From: Ancylobacter sonchi
Lineage (GTDB): Bacteria > Pseudomonadota > Alphaproteobacteria > Rhizobiales > Xanthobacteraceae
Direction of reading: 5' to 3'
DNA: 64,000 bases
NCBI RefSeq assembly: GCF_018390695.1
Contig: NZ_JAHBGF010000016.1
Coordinates: 124,001 to 188,000 of the forward strand
Shown: positions 1 through 10,565 of the stretch, piece by piece
Layout: the number at the start of each line of letters is the position of its first letter
Position numbering within the stretch: the stretch's first letter is position 1
The notes under the pieces: model-generated
What the model saw: the letters and a program-made list of their open reading frames with translations, nothing else
The model's database searches: none
Told to the model about the DNA's origin: nothing
Program-made: the position numbers and the translations under genes

Positions 1-627
1 ACGGCCGAGGAAATGCTGTTCCTCGCCGACAACAAGGACGTCGCCAGCGTCGAGGTGACGCCGCATCACCTCACCATGGATGCGAGCTGGTACCAGCGCC
101 TCGGCTCGCTGGTGCAGATGAACCCGCCGGTCCGCGACGCCCGCCACCGGGATGCGCTGTGGGCGGCGCTGGCCGCCGGCGTGGTCGACGTGCTCGGCTC
201 CGACCACGCGCCGCACACGCTGGAGGAGAAAGCCAAGCCCTATCCTGACAGCCCCTCCGGCATGACCGGCGTGCAGACGCTGGTGCCGATGATGCTCGAC
301 CATGTGAATGCCGGCCGGCTGACGCTGGAGCGCTTCGTCGACCTGTCGAGCGCCGGGCCGGCGCGGCTGTTCAACATCGCCACCAAGGGGCGGATCGCGG
401 TCGGCTACGATGCCGACTTCACCGTGGTCGACCTGAAGCGGCGCGAGACCATCACCAATGGCTGGATCGCCTCCCGGCCGGGCTGGACGCCCTATGACGG
501 CATCGAGGTCACCGGCTGGCCGGTCGGCACCTTCCTGCGCGGCTCCAAGGTGATGTGGGAAGGCGAGCTCACCACGCCGTCCTCCGGCACGCCGGTGCGT
601 TTCATGGATGCGCTGAAGCCGCTGTGA
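1..627 (+). CDS. pyrC: dihydroorotase, C-terminal part (5' end outside window)
   Basis: The reading frame is open from the first base, so this is the last 208 residues of a gene that begins upstream. Dihydroorotase is a zinc amidohydrolase that closes carbamoyl aspartate to dihydroorotate in pyrimidine synthesis. Seen here: the family motif GSDHAPHTLEEK, carrying the catalytic/metal Asp, at about residues 66-77 of the fragment; an SGMTGVQTLVPMM stretch; and the closing amidohydrolase segment GRIAVGYDADFTVVDL. The fragment matches class I dihydroorotases. Allantoinase or hydantoinase is less likely given the DHAPH context. It ends about 20 bases from truA, which is transcribed towards it. Confidence 0.85.
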   Translation, partial: TAEEMLFLADNKDVASVEVTPHHLTMDASWYQRLGSLVQMNPPVRDARHRDALWAALAAGVVDVLGSDHAPHTLEEKAKPYPDSPSGMTGVQTLVPMMLDHVNAGRLTLERFVDLSSAGPARLFNIATKGRIAVGYDADFTVVDLKRRETITNGWIASRPGWTPYDGIEVTGWPVGTFLRGSKVMWEGELTTPSSGTPVRFMDALKPL

Positions 628-646
628 GGCGGCTTCAGCAGGTCAC

Positions 647-1396
647 TCAATACGTCACTTCCGCCAGATACAGCCCCGCCGACGGCGCCATCGGGCCGCA
701 GCGCGTGCGGTCCCGCGCCTCCAGCGCCGCCTTGACGTCGCCGGGGGTCCAGGCACCCTCGCCGACCTTCACCAGCGTGCCGACCATCGAGCGCACCTGA
801 TGGTGCAGGAAGGACCGCGCGGCGGCATGGACGCGGATCTCCGTGCCGAAATCGAGCGGCGCCGTCTGCACCTCCAGCCGGTCCAGCGTCTTCACCGGCG
901 AATTGGCCTGGCAGCCAATGGCGCGGAAGGTGGTGAAATCGTGCCGGCCGACCAGCTGCCGCGCGCCCTCCGCCATCGCCTGCGCGTCGAGCGGGCGCAG
1001 CACCCGCCACGCCCGGTCGCGGTCGAGCACCAGATCGGGGCGGCGCACGATGATGCGGTAGAGATAGCGCCGGCCGATGGCCGAGAAGCGGGCATGGAAA
1101 TCGTCCGGCGCCACCTCCGCCGCCAGTACCGCCACCGGCAGCGGCCGCAGATGCGCGTTCATCGCATCGCGCACCGTGTCGGGACGCCAGTGCTTCTCCA
1201 GCTCGATATGGGCGACCTGCCCGGTGGCGTGTACGCCGGCATCGGTGCGCCCGGCGCCCTGCACATGGACGCGCTCACCGGTGAAGCGCTCCACCGCATC
1301 GGTGAGCGCGCCCTGCACGGAGGCTCCCTCGGCCTGGATCTGCCAGCCGACGAAGGGCGTGCCGTCATATTCGATGGTGAGCTTGTAGCGGGGCAT
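647..1396 (-). CDS. truA: tRNA pseudouridine(38-40) synthase TruA
   Basis: TruA converts uridines 38-40 in the anticodon arm of many tRNAs to pseudouridine. The 249-residue protein begins [19 protein letters not shown], the usual TruA start, so I place the start at the ATG ending at 1396. The open frame continues about 30 codons upstream, but that stretch is Arg-rich and unlike the family. The catalytic Asp lies in [11 protein letters not shown]. Length and the ending LYLAEVTY are normal. The gene is divergent from polA across a gap of about 115 bases and convergent with the dihydroorotase gene. Confidence 0.93.
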   Translation of the reverse strand: MPRYKLTIEYDGTPFVGWQIQAEGASVQGALTDAVERFTGERVHVQGAGRTDAGVHATGQVAHIELEKHWRPDTVRDAMNAHLRPLPVAVLAAEVAPDDFHARFSAIGRRYLYRIIVRRPDLVLDRDRAWRVLRPLDAQAMAEGARQLVGRHDFTTFRAIGCQANSPVKTLDRLEVQTAPLDFGTEIRVHAAARSFLHHQVRSMVGTLVKVGEGAWTPGDVKAALEARDRTRCGPMAPSAGLYLAEVTY

Positions 1397-1512
1397 GGTC
1401 CTCGTCCTCGGCGCTCTGTAGCGCCGGGCGGGCGCGCCGTCACTATCTGCGCTCCCGCCCTTGCCCCGACGGACAGGCTTGGGCATCGTGCGCGCCCGAA
1501 ACGGAGCCCGCC

Positions 1513-4461
1513 ATGACCGACCGCACCGACATCGTAGACCCGAACGACCATGTCGTGCTGATCGACGGCTCGGCCTACATCTTCCGTGCGTATCACGCGC
1601 TGCCGCCGCTCACCCGCTCCTCCGACAAGCTGCCGATCGGCGCGGTGGCCGGCTTCTGCAACATGCTGTGGAAGCTCGTCCGGGCGCAGGGCTTCGAGCC
1701 GAAGCCGACCCATCTCGCGGTGGTGTTCGACAAGTCCGAGCAGACCTTCCGCAAGGACATCTACCCGCTCTACAAGGCGCAGCGTCCGGACCTGCCGGAA
1801 GACCTGATCCCGCAGTTCCCGCTGATCCGCGAGGCCACCCGTGCGTTCGACCTCGCCTGCGTCGAGCAGGCCGGCTTCGAGGCCGACGACATCATGGCCA
1901 CCTATGCCGAGCAGGCGAAGAAGCGTGGCGCCCGCGTCACCATCATCTCCTCCGACAAGGACCTGATGCAGCTGGTCGACGACAATGTCCGCATGTACGA
2001 CCCGATGAAGGACAAGGCGATCGGCGTCGACGAGGTGTTCGAGAAGTTCGGCGTCACCCCGGACAAGGTGATCGACGTGCAGTCGCTGGCCGGCGATTCG
2101 GTGGACAACGTGCCGGGCGTGCCGGGCATCGGCATCAAGACGGCGGCGCAGCTGCTCGCCGACTACGGCGACCTCGATACGCTTCTGGCCCGCGCGAGCG
2201 AGATCAAGCAGAACAAGCGCCGCGAGAACCTGATCGAGTTCGCCGACCAGGCGCGGCTGTCGCGCGAGCTGGTGACGCTGAAGCGCGACGTGCCGGTGGA
2301 GGTACCGCTCGACGAGATCGCCGTGGTGGAGCCGGAGGGCCGGCGGCTGGTCGCCTTCCTCAAGGCGATGGAATTCACCACCCTGACCCGCCGTGTCGCC
2401 GAGGCCTATGAGATCGAGGCCGCCGCCATCGAGCCGGATCCGAAGCTGATGGCCGGCGCGCCGGCCTCGCTCGCCTTCGCCGAGGCGGCCGGGCTGGCGG
2501 ATCAGGAAGCGCCGGAGGCCGGGACAGCGGCACCGGCCGGCGCCGCGACGGATGGCCTGGCTTCGCCGAGCGTCCGGGCGGTGGCCCGCGTCGAGGCCGC
2601 GGCCAAGACCCCCGTCGACCGCACGCGCTACGAGACGGTGATGGACATCGCCCGGTTGCGGGTGTGGGTCGGCAAGGCGTTCGAGGCCGGCATCGTCGCC
2701 ATCGACACAGAGACCAATTCGCTCGACGCGATGCAGGCCGAGCTGATCGGCTTTTCGTTGGCGCTCGCCCCCAACGAGGCCTGCTACGTGCCGCTCCAGC
2801 ATGTCGGCGCCGGCGACGGGCTGTTCAGCGAGGGCATGATCCCCGGCCAGATCCCGCTCGCCGAGGCGATCGCGACCATCAAGCCGCTGCTCGAGGACGC
2901 GGGCGTGCTGAAGATCGGCCAGAACCTCAAATATGACTGGCTGATCCTCGCCCGCTACGGCATCGAGATCGCTCCCTATGACGACACGATGCTGCTCTCC
3001 TACGTGCTCGACGCCGGTACCTCGCCGCACGGCATGGACCCGCTCTCGGTGCGCTGGCTGAACCACACGCCGATCAAGTACGAGGAGGTCGCCGGCAAGG
3101 GAAAGAGCGCCGTCACCTTCGACAAGGTCTCCATCGAGAAGGCGGTGGAGTATGCCGCCGAGGATGCCGACGTCACGCTGCGGCTGTGGGAGGCGCTCAA
3201 GGCCCGCCTCGTCGCCGAGCGCAAGAGCACCGTCTACGAGACGCTGGAGCGGCCGCTGGTCACCGTGCTCGCCAATATGGAGCGGCGCGGCATCCTCATC
3301 GACCGGCAGATGCTCTCGCGGCTGTCCGGCGATTTCGCGCAGGGCATGGCGCGGCTGGAGGCCGAGATCTCCGAGATGGCGGGCGAGAGCTTCAATCCCG
3401 GCTCGCCCAAGCAGCTCGGCGACATCCTGTTCGGCAAGATGCAGATCCCCGGCGGGCGCAAGACCCCGACCGGCGCCTGGTCGACCGGCGCCGACGTGCT
3501 GGAGGAACTCGCGGAACAGGGCCACGAGCTGCCGCGCCGCATCCTCGACTGGCGCCAGCTCCAGAAGCTGAAATCCACGTATGCCGATGCGCTGCCGACC
3601 TATGTGAACCCGCATTCGGGCCGGGTGCACACCTCCTTCGCGCTGGCGGCGACCACCACGGGGCGCCTCTCCTCCTCCGAGCCGAACTTGCAGAACATCC
3701 CCGTGCGCAGTGAAGAGGGCCGCAAGATCCGCAAGGCCTTCGTCGCCGCGCCCGGCCACAAGCTGGTCTCGGCCGACTATTCGCAGATCGAACTGCGGCT
3801 GCTCGCCGAGATCGCCGACACCCCTTCGCTGCGCCAGGCCTTCCAGGACGGGCTCGACATCCACGCCATGACCGCCTCGGAAATGTTCGGCGTGCCGATC
3901 GCCGGCATGCCCTCCGAGGTGCGCCGGCGCGCCAAGGCGATCAATTTCGGCATCATCTACGGCATCTCGGCGTTCGGATTGGCCAACCAGCTGTCGATCC
4001 CCCGCGAGGAAGCCGGGGCCTATATCAAACGCTATTTCGAGCGCTTCCCCGGCATTCGCGCCTATATGGACGAGACGCGCAACTTCGCCCGCGAGCACGG
4101 TTATGTGGAGACGCTGTTCGGCCGGCGCTGCCACTACCCCGACATCGCCGCCAAGAACCCGTCGATCCGTGCCTTCAACGAGCGCGCCGCGATCAATGCG
4201 CGGCTACAGGGCTCGGCGGCCGACATCATCCGCCGCGCCATGGCGCGCATGGATGCGGCGCTGGCGGCGGCCAAGCTGGAAGCCCGCATGCTGCTGCAGG
4301 TGCATGACGAGCTGATCTTCGAGGTTCCGGACGCCGAGATCGAGGCGACCATTCCGGTGATCACGCGGGTGATGGAGGAGGCGCCGATGCCGGCAGTGTC
4401 GCTCAACGTGCCGCTGAAGGTCGAGGCCCGCGCCGCCGCCAATTGGGACGAGGCGCATTGA
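1513..4461 (+). CDS. polA: DNA polymerase I
   Basis: This 982-residue protein has all three DNA polymerase I domains. Residues 1 to about 300 are the 5'-3' (flap) exonuclease. About 370-570 is a 3'-5' proofreading domain with its acidic residues present (IDTET near 397-401, NLKYD, and YAAEDAD near 547-553). About 600-982 is the polymerase with motif A (DYSQIE, Asp near 755), motif B ([14 protein letters not shown]) and motif C (QVHDE, Asp near 932). It therefore looks able to proofread. It acts in Okazaki-fragment processing and excision repair. The start ATG is preceded by GGAG at good spacing. A low-complexity Ala/Glu/Pro linker sits between the flap and proofreading domains. Confidence 0.97.
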   Translation: MTDRTDIVDPNDHVVLIDGSAYIFRAYHALPPLTRSSDKLPIGAVAGFCNMLWKLVRAQGFEPKPTHLAVVFDKSEQTFRKDIYPLYKAQRPDLPEDLIPQFPLIREATRAFDLACVEQAGFEADDIMATYAEQAKKRGARVTIISSDKDLMQLVDDNVRMYDPMKDKAIGVDEVFEKFGVTPDKVIDVQSLAGDSVDNVPGVPGIGIKTAAQLLADYGDLDTLLARASEIKQNKRRENLIEFADQARLSRELVTLKRDVPVEVPLDEIAVVEPEGRRLVAFLKAMEFTTLTRRVAEAYEIEAAAIEPDPKLMAGAPASLAFAEAAGLADQEAPEAGTAAPAGAATDGLASPSVRAVARVEAAAKTPVDRTRYETVMDIARLRVWVGKAFEAGIVAIDTETNSLDAMQAELIGFSLALAPNEACYVPLQHVGAGDGLFSEGMIPGQIPLAEAIATIKPLLEDAGVLKIGQNLKYDWLILARYGIEIAPYDDTMLLSYVLDAGTSPHGMDPLSVRWLNHTPIKYEEVAGKGKSAVTFDKVSIEKAVEYAAEDADVTLRLWEALKARLVAERKSTVYETLERPLVTVLANMERRGILIDRQMLSRLSGDFAQGMARLEAEISEMAGESFNPGSPKQLGDILFGKMQIPGGRKTPTGAWSTGADVLEELAEQGHELPRRILDWRQLQKLKSTYADALPTYVNPHSGRVHTSFALAATTTGRLSSSEPNLQNIPVRSEEGRKIRKAFVAAPGHKLVSADYSQIELRLLAEIADTPSLRQAFQDGLDIHAMTASEMFGVPIAGMPSEVRRRAKAINFGIIYGISAFGLANQLSIPREEAGAYIKRYFERFPGIRAYMDETRNFAREHGYVETLFGRRCHYPDIAAKNPSIRAFNERAAINARLQGSAADIIRRAMARMDAALAAAKLEARMLLQVHDELIFEVPDAEIEATIPVITRVMEEAPMPAVSLNVPLKVEARAAANWDEAH

Positions 4462-4479
4462 GCCGGCGGACGGCCGCGC

Positions 4480-5358
4480 CTAGTGCGCGGCCTCGCGCGC
4501 TTTATCCAGCCGCTCGATGATCGCCTTGGCGACCAGCGTGACCAGAGCCACGGCGGTGAGCAGGGTGGCCACCGCGAAAGCCGCCACCGCGTTGTTGTCC
4601 TGGTAGAGCAGCTCGATCTGCAGCGGCAGGGTGTTGGTCTGGCCACGGATGTTCCCGGAGACGATCGACACCGCGCCGAACTCGCCCATCACCCGCGCAT
4701 TGCACAGGGCCGCGCCGTAGAGCAGGGCGAAGCGGACATTGGGCAGCGTCACCAGCCGCAGGATGCGCCAGCCGCCGGCACCGAGCGTCACCGCCGCCTC
4801 CTCCTCCTCGGAGCCCTGCGCGATCATCAGCGGGATCAGCTCGCGGGCGACGAAGGGCGCGGTGACGAACAGGCTCGCCAGCATGATGCCGGGCACCGCG
4901 AACATGATCTTGATGTCCCACGCTTCCAGCGTCGGCCCAAGCAGCCCCTGCGCGCCATAGACGAACAGATAGGCGACGCCGGCGATGATCGGCGAGATCG
5001 AGAACGGCAGCTCCACCAGCGCCACCAGGAGGTTGCGGCCGGGGAAGGAGAACTTGGCGATGCACCAGGCGGCGGCGATGCCGAAGCCGATATTGATCGG
5101 CACCACCACCAGCGCGGTGATCAGCGTCAGCCAGATGGCGTATTGGGTGTCGGGCGCCGCGAAGGACGCGGCATAGGCGCCCCAGCCATGCTTCAGCGCC
5201 TCGGCGAAGATGGCGGCGAGTGGCGCCACCAGGATGAGCGCGGTGACCAGCAGCACCGCGCCGATCAGCACCCGGCGGGTCGTCGCGCCGCTGCCGACGC
5301 GCACGCGGGCGCCGAGATCGTCCTTGCGCGGGCGGGGAATGGTGGGGGGCGCGGCCAT
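4480..5358 (-). CDS. cysW: sulfate/thiosulfate ABC transporter permease CysW
   Basis: CysW is one of the two membrane permeases of the sulfate/thiosulfate importer. The 292-residue protein has about six hydrophobic segments and the permease EAA-type loop (EEEEAAVTLGAGGWRILRLV) that contacts the ATPase, followed by MGEFGAVSIVSGN, typical of CysW. I choose the ATG ending at 5358, two bases after the cysT stop, which implies translational coupling. Its stop faces that of polA 18 bases away, so the cysA ATPase gene usually found next is absent from this locus. Confidence 0.92.
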   Translation of the reverse strand: MAAPPTIPRPRKDDLGARVRVGSGATTRRVLIGAVLLVTALILVAPLAAIFAEALKHGWGAYAASFAAPDTQYAIWLTLITALVVVPINIGFGIAAAWCIAKFSFPGRNLLVALVELPFSISPIIAGVAYLFVYGAQGLLGPTLEAWDIKIMFAVPGIMLASLFVTAPFVARELIPLMIAQGSEEEEAAVTLGAGGWRILRLVTLPNVRFALLYGAALCNARVMGEFGAVSIVSGNIRGQTNTLPLQIELLYQDNNAVAAFAVATLLTAVALVTLVAKAIIERLDKAREAAH

Positions 5359-5360
5359 GT

Positions 5361-6182
5361 TCAGTCCGCCGATCCGATCCGCCGCTGCTGCCACAGCTGG
5401 ATCATGTTGACGAGGAACAGCATCACGAAGGCGGTGGCGAGCAGCGTCGCGGCGATGGCGGCGGCGGCCGGGTAGTCATATTCCTCGATGCGGATGAAGG
5501 TGAGCAGCGACACCACCTCGGTCTTGCCCGGAAGGTTGCCGGCGATGAAGATGATCGCCCCGAACTCGCCGAGCGAGCGCGCGAAGGACAGCGACGCCCC
5601 GGTGAGGAAGGCGGGGAAGATCGCCGGGAAGATCACCGTGGCGAAGATGCGCCGATCCGAGGCGCCCAGCGTGGCGGCGGCCTCCTCGACATCGGCGTGC
5701 AGGTCCTCCAGCACCGGCTGCACGGTGCGCACCACGAAGGGGATCGAGGTGAAGGCCATGGCGATGGCGATGCCGAGCGGCGTGTAGGCGACATCGATGC
5801 CGAGCGTCGCCAGCGGGCCGCCGAACCAGCCGTTCTTCACGAACAGCGCCGAGAGTGCGAGGCCGGCCACCGCGGTCGGCAGGGCGAAGGGCACGTCGAC
5901 GAGGGCGTCGAGCAGCCGCTTGCCGGGAAACTCGTAGCGCGCCAGCACCCAGGCCAGCGCGAGGCCGTAGACGCAGTTGAAGGCGGTGGCGAGCGCGGCG
6001 GTGCCGAAGGTGATGCGGAAGGCGTTGGCGGTGCGCGGACCGGAGAGGATGGCGAGGTAGCGCTCCCAGCCGACATCCAGCGCCTGCCAGACCAGCGCGC
6101 CCAGCGGCAGCAGCACGATGAGGCTGAGATAGAGCAGGGTAATGCCGAGCGACAGTCCGAAGCCCGGTATGACGCGGTTCAA
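5361..6182 (-). CDS. cysT: sulfate/thiosulfate ABC transporter permease CysT (CysU)
   Basis: CysT is the partner permease of CysW in sulfate uptake. It closely follows the known CysU pattern: VIPGFGLSLG at the N-terminus, the LPTAVAGL stretch, the coupling loop EEAAATLGASDRRIF, and SLGEFGAIIFIAGN. I place the start at a TTG ending at 6182. A clear AAGGAG lies eight bases upstream, and the protein then begins exactly where the family does (273 residues). A longer open frame upstream is Arg-rich and has no ribosome site. The gene is separated from sbp by about 200 bases holding two hairpins. Confidence 0.92.
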   Translation of the reverse strand: MNRVIPGFGLSLGITLLYLSLIVLLPLGALVWQALDVGWERYLAILSGPRTANAFRITFGTAALATAFNCVYGLALAWVLARYEFPGKRLLDALVDVPFALPTAVAGLALSALFVKNGWFGGPLATLGIDVAYTPLGIAIAMAFTSIPFVVRTVQPVLEDLHADVEEAAATLGASDRRIFATVIFPAIFPAFLTGASLSFARSLGEFGAIIFIAGNLPGKTEVVSLLTFIRIEEYDYPAAAAIAATLLATAFVMLFLVNMIQLWQQRRIGSAD

Positions 6183-6305
6183 CGGCTCGGCTCCTTCCCC
6201 TCGGCGACGGCCACTTCTCGGCCGATGGCCGGTGCAGGACCGGCCATGCCGCACTTATCCGCCAATGTCCAGTGCCACACCGGTTTTCACGACGATGGAA
6301 CGGAA

Positions 6306-6330
6306 AATGGCCGGATGCGATCCGGCCATT
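6306..6330 (-). terminator. terminator-like hairpin between sbp and cysT
   Basis: This is a perfect 11-bp inverted repeat (AATGGCCGGAT and its complement) around a three-base loop. On the minus strand, the direction of transcription from sbp to cysT, it runs into TTTTCCG, a weak U-tract. It resembles a partial terminator that would lower permease expression relative to the binding protein. This is inference from structure only. Confidence 0.5.
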
Positions 6331-6343
6331 CCCGATCTGCGCT

Positions 6344-6375
6344 CCTCTCCCCGCCCGGCGCCGCGCGGGGAGAGG
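6344..6375 (-). other. second hairpin directly after sbp
   Basis: A perfect 11-bp stem (CCTCTCCCCGC / GCGGGGAGAGG) with a 10-base loop starts seven bases after the sbp stop codon. No T-run follows. It would suit an mRNA-stabilising 3' hairpin on the sbp transcript, as seen for periplasmic binding-protein genes in other operons. Confidence 0.5.
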
Positions 6376-6381
6376 CGAGGC

Positions 6382-7401
6382 TCATTTGCCGACGAAGAGC
6401 TGGTCGAGCTTGCCGTCCGAGACGAAGTGGGCCTTCTGCAGCTTGTCCCAGCTGCCGAACACGTCCTCGACCTTGACGAGGCGCACCGGGGCGAACTTGG
6501 CCTTGAACTGCTCGGCCACCGCCTTGTCGACGACGCGGTTGTTGGCCTGCGCGGCGATGGTCTGGCCTTCGGTGGAATAGAGCCAGGTCAGGTAGTCGGT
6601 CGCCACCTGCCGCGAGCCGCGCTTGTCGACCACCTTGTCGACCACTGCGACCGGGAACTCGGCGAGCAGGCTCACCGGCGGCACCACGACCTGGAAGTTC
6701 TTTTCCTTGTAGGCGTCCTTGGCGCTGATGACCTCGGCCTCGAAGGTGATCAGCACGTCGCCCTGCTCGCGCTCGACGAAGGAGGTGGTGGCGCCGCGCC
6801 CGCCGGTGTCGAAGACGACGACGTTGGAGAGCAGCTTCTTGGCGAAGGCGTCGGCCTTGGCCTCGTCGCCGTTGAACTTCTCCAGCGCGAAGGCATAGGC
6901 GGCGATATAGGTGTAGCGGCCATTGCCCGAGGTCTTCGGGTTGGGGAACACCAGCTTGACGTCGTCGCGGACGAGGTCGTCCCAGTTCTTCACATTCTTG
7001 GGATTGCCGGCGCGCACCAGGAAGGCGGGGAAGGAATACCAGGGCGACGCGGCGTTGGGCAGCCGGGTCTGCCAGTCCTTGGCGACGAAGCCCTTATCGA
7101 CCAGGAACTGGATGTCGGTGATCTGGTTGAAGGTGACGACGTCCGCCTCCAGGCCCTCGACGATCGAGCGCGCCTGCTTGGAGGTGCCGGCATGGCTCTG
7201 GTTGACCTTGATCTCCTTGCCGGTCTTCGCCTTGTAGCTCGGCTCGAACTTGGCGTTGATCGCCTCGAACAGCTCGCGGGCGATGTCGTAGGAGGCGTTG
7301 AGGATCGAGGTCGGCTCGGCGGCCCGCGCCGACGGCACGGCCGCCGAGAGCACGAGGGGCGCCAGGGCGGCGGCAAGGACGAGGCGGCGCGACAGGCGCA
7401 T
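6382..7401 (-). CDS. sbp: periplasmic sulfate-binding protein
   Basis: This is the periplasmic solute-binding protein of the sulfate ABC importer (339 residues). The start MRLSRRLVLAAALAPLVL is a clear Sec signal peptide with a likely cleavage after AARA. Family motifs include ILNASYDIARELF near the mature N-terminus, NQSHAGTSKQAR, and FPNPKTSGNGRYTY. The frame is open further upstream, but that part lacks signal-peptide character, and the ATG at 7401 fits the family. It is the first gene of the sbp-cysT-cysW unit, preceded by an AT-rich promoter region with a dyad. Confidence 0.93.
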   Translation of the reverse strand: MRLSRRLVLAAALAPLVLSAAVPSARAAEPTSILNASYDIARELFEAINAKFEPSYKAKTGKEIKVNQSHAGTSKQARSIVEGLEADVVTFNQITDIQFLVDKGFVAKDWQTRLPNAASPWYSFPAFLVRAGNPKNVKNWDDLVRDDVKLVFPNPKTSGNGRYTYIAAYAFALEKFNGDEAKADAFAKKLLSNVVVFDTGGRGATTSFVEREQGDVLITFEAEVISAKDAYKEKNFQVVVPPVSLLAEFPVAVVDKVVDKRGSRQVATDYLTWLYSTEGQTIAAQANNRVVDKAVAEQFKAKFAPVRLVKVEDVFGSWDKLQKAHFVSDGKLDQLFVGK

Positions 7402-7441
7402 GGCGTAGTCTCCAGACGGCAATGATTTATCGATTAGAATT

Positions 7442-7462
7442 TGTGGAAATAACAATTCCACA
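7442..7462. promoter_or_regulatory. 7-bp dyad upstream of sbp, candidate operator
   Basis: TGTGGAA and TTCCACA form a perfect inverted repeat with a seven-base spacer, about 45 bases upstream of the sbp start. It lies in the most AT-rich stretch of the neighbourhood (about 7420-7490), where the sbp promoter should be. It is a candidate site for a sulfur regulator. The regulator is not identified. Confidence 0.45.
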
Positions 7463-7614
7463 GTCGAAATTGATTTAGCATGTCGATTGTCGTGACGGAA
7501 GGGTGAATCCGCGCTCCCCGGCGATCCTTCCATCCGGCAGGCCCGGCAAAAGCCTGCAAAAACTCGCGCCGACGGCCGGTTCCGTGCTAGTGGCAGCGCC
7601 GAGGAGTGATGCGC

Positions 7615-8384
7615 GTGGCCATCGAGATCAAGATCTGCGGGCTGAAGACGCCGGAGGCGCTGGATGCGGCGCTTGCCGCCGGTGCCGACATGGTCGGCCT
7701 CGTCTTCTTTCCCAGGAGCCCGCGCCATGTCGCCCTCGCCGATGCCGCCGCACTGGCCGAACGCGCCCGCGACCGATCGGCGGCCGGGCATGGCGGTAAC
7801 CGCGTGCGCGTGGCGGCACTGACCGTCGACGCCGATGATGCCGAGCTCGACGCGATCGTCGCCGCCGTGCGGCCCGACATCCTCCAGCTGCACGGCCACG
7901 AGACGCCGGAACGGGTCCGCGCTCTGCGCGATCGCTTCGGGCTGGAAATCTGGAAGGCGGTCGGCATCGCCGGAGCGGAGGACCTCGCCCGCCTGCCGGC
8001 CTATGAAGATGTCGTCGACCGGCTCCTGCTCGACGCCAAGCCGCCCAGGGGCGCGGCGCTGCCCGGCGGCAACGGCGTGCCGTTCGACTGGAATCTGCTG
8101 CGCGGCCTTGACCTCGCAAAGCCCTTCATGCTGTCAGGGGGGCTGACGCCTGAGAATGTCGGGCAGGCGCTGACCATCACCCAGGCGCCGGCGGTCGACG
8201 TTTCGTCTGGCGTGGAGAGCGCGCCGGGCATCAAGGATCCGGCGCGGATCGCCGCCTTCATCCGTCACGCGCGGGAAGCCGCGTGCCATTTCGAACCCGT
8301 CGCCGGCTCGCCGGCGGAATCCTTGCCGGCAATATCTCTGCCGGCAGAGCAGACGAGCCCCGCCAACCTAACGAGCTCCACGTC

Positions 8385-8388
<4 letters not shown>
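7615..8388 (+). CDS. trpF: phosphoribosylanthranilate isomerase
   Basis: TrpF performs the third step of tryptophan synthesis, the Amadori rearrangement of phosphoribosylanthranilate. The catalytic Cys is in [11 protein letters not shown] at the N-terminus and the phosphate site in [11 protein letters not shown] and [10 protein letters not shown] prefer the GTG at 7615 because GAGGAG lies eight bases upstream; the ATG at 7609 sits only two bases from it. The protein is 257 residues, longer than the usual 210-220, because of a roughly 40-residue Ser/Pro/Ala-rich tail that runs into trpB. The stop overlaps the trpB start by four bases. Confidence 0.92.
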
Positions 8389-9592
<1,204 letters not shown>

Positions 9593-9596
<4 letters not shown>

Positions 9597-10432
9597 GCTC
9601 GCGCCTCACCCAACGCTTCGAGGCTTGCGCCCGCGAGGGTCGCGCTGCGCTCGTCACCTTCGTCACCGCCGGCGACCCGGACCACGACACCTCGCTGGCG
9701 CTGCTGAAGGCGCTGCCGGCCGCCGGTTCCGACGTCATCGAGTTCGGCGTGCCGTTCACCGATCCGATGGCCGACGGCCCGGCGATCCAGGCCGCCGGCC
9801 TGCGGGCGCTGAAGAATGGCCAGACGCTGGTCAAGACGCTCGCCATGGTGCGCGCCTTCCGCGAGACCGACACCACCACGCCGGTGGTGCTGATGGGCTA
9901 CTACAATCCGGTCTATATTTACGGCGTCGAGCGCTTCCTGGTGGACGCCAAGGCAGCCGGCGTCGACGGGCTGGTGGTGGTCGACCTGCCGCCGGAAGAG
10001 GATAACGAGCTGTGCCTGCCGGCGCTCGCCGCCGGTCTCGCCTTCATCCGCCTGGCCACCCCGACCACCGACGACAAGCGTCTGCCGACGGTGCTGAAGA
10101 ACACGGCGGGCTTCGTCTACTACGTCTCGATCGCCGGCATCACCGGCGCGGGCTCGGCGGATGCCGGTGCCGTCGCGCAGGCGGTGACGCGGATCAAGGC
10201 GCATACGCCGCTCCCGGTAGCGGTCGGCTTCGGCGTCAAGACGCCGGCGCAGGCCGCCGCCATCGCCGCCAATGCCGACGGCGTGGTGGTGGGCTCGGCG
10301 CTGATCGACGCGCTGCGCGGCACGCTCGACGCCGAGGAGAAGGCGACGCCCGCCACCATCCCGGCCGTCACCCGCCTCGTCTCGGCGCTGGCGGAAGCGG
10401 TGCGCACGGCGCGGCCGGCGGCCGCCGAATAG
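9593..10432 (+). CDS. trpA: tryptophan synthase alpha subunit
   Basis: TrpA cleaves indole-3-glycerol phosphate and passes indole to TrpB. It has 279 residues, beginning [20 protein letters not shown]. The catalytic Glu is in [17 protein letters not shown] and the catalytic Asp in [21 protein letters not shown] and [13 protein letters not shown] match the phosphate-binding loops. The start overlaps the trpB stop by four bases, so trpFBA is translationally coupled. Confidence 0.96.
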
Positions 10433-10455
10433 CGGGGATCGCCTTTTCCTCGCCT

Positions 10456-10515
10456 TGCTGCATGATTACTTGCTGCGTAACCACTCGCTGCGTAACCACT
10501 TGCAGCGTGACCAGA
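10456..10515 (+). repeat. four tandem 15-bp repeats in the accD leader
   Basis: Four consecutive 15-base units read TGCTGCATGATTACT, TGCTGCGTAACCACT, CGCTGCGTAACCACT and TGCAGCGTGACCAGA. They lie between the trpA stop and the accD start. They are in frame with accD, but AccD proteins normally start 50 bases later, so I treat them as non-coding leader. Confidence 0.75.
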
Positions 10516-10565
10516 TGCAGGCCGGCGCCGCCACGCGCCGCCTCGACCACCTCGGAGCCGAGCCC

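Noticed and set aside
1159-4134. A 991-codon open frame on the minus strand opposite polA
   Set aside because: polA is unmistakable on the plus strand with all catalytic motifs. The antisense frame is an Ala/Arg/Gly/Asp-rich by-product of GC-rich codons, also overlaps truA in another frame, and shows no family motif.
6183-6254. N-terminal extension of cysT to an ATG at 6254
   Set aside because: The added residues are Arg/Gly-rich and unlike CysT. The TTG at 6182 has a strong AAGGAG at correct spacing and gives the family N-terminus.
10455-10565. N-terminal extension of AccD containing five-residue repeats ([10 protein letters not shown])
   Set aside because: The frame is open, but AccD proteins begin at NWISNVVRP. 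The repeats are better read as a tandem DNA array in the leader.
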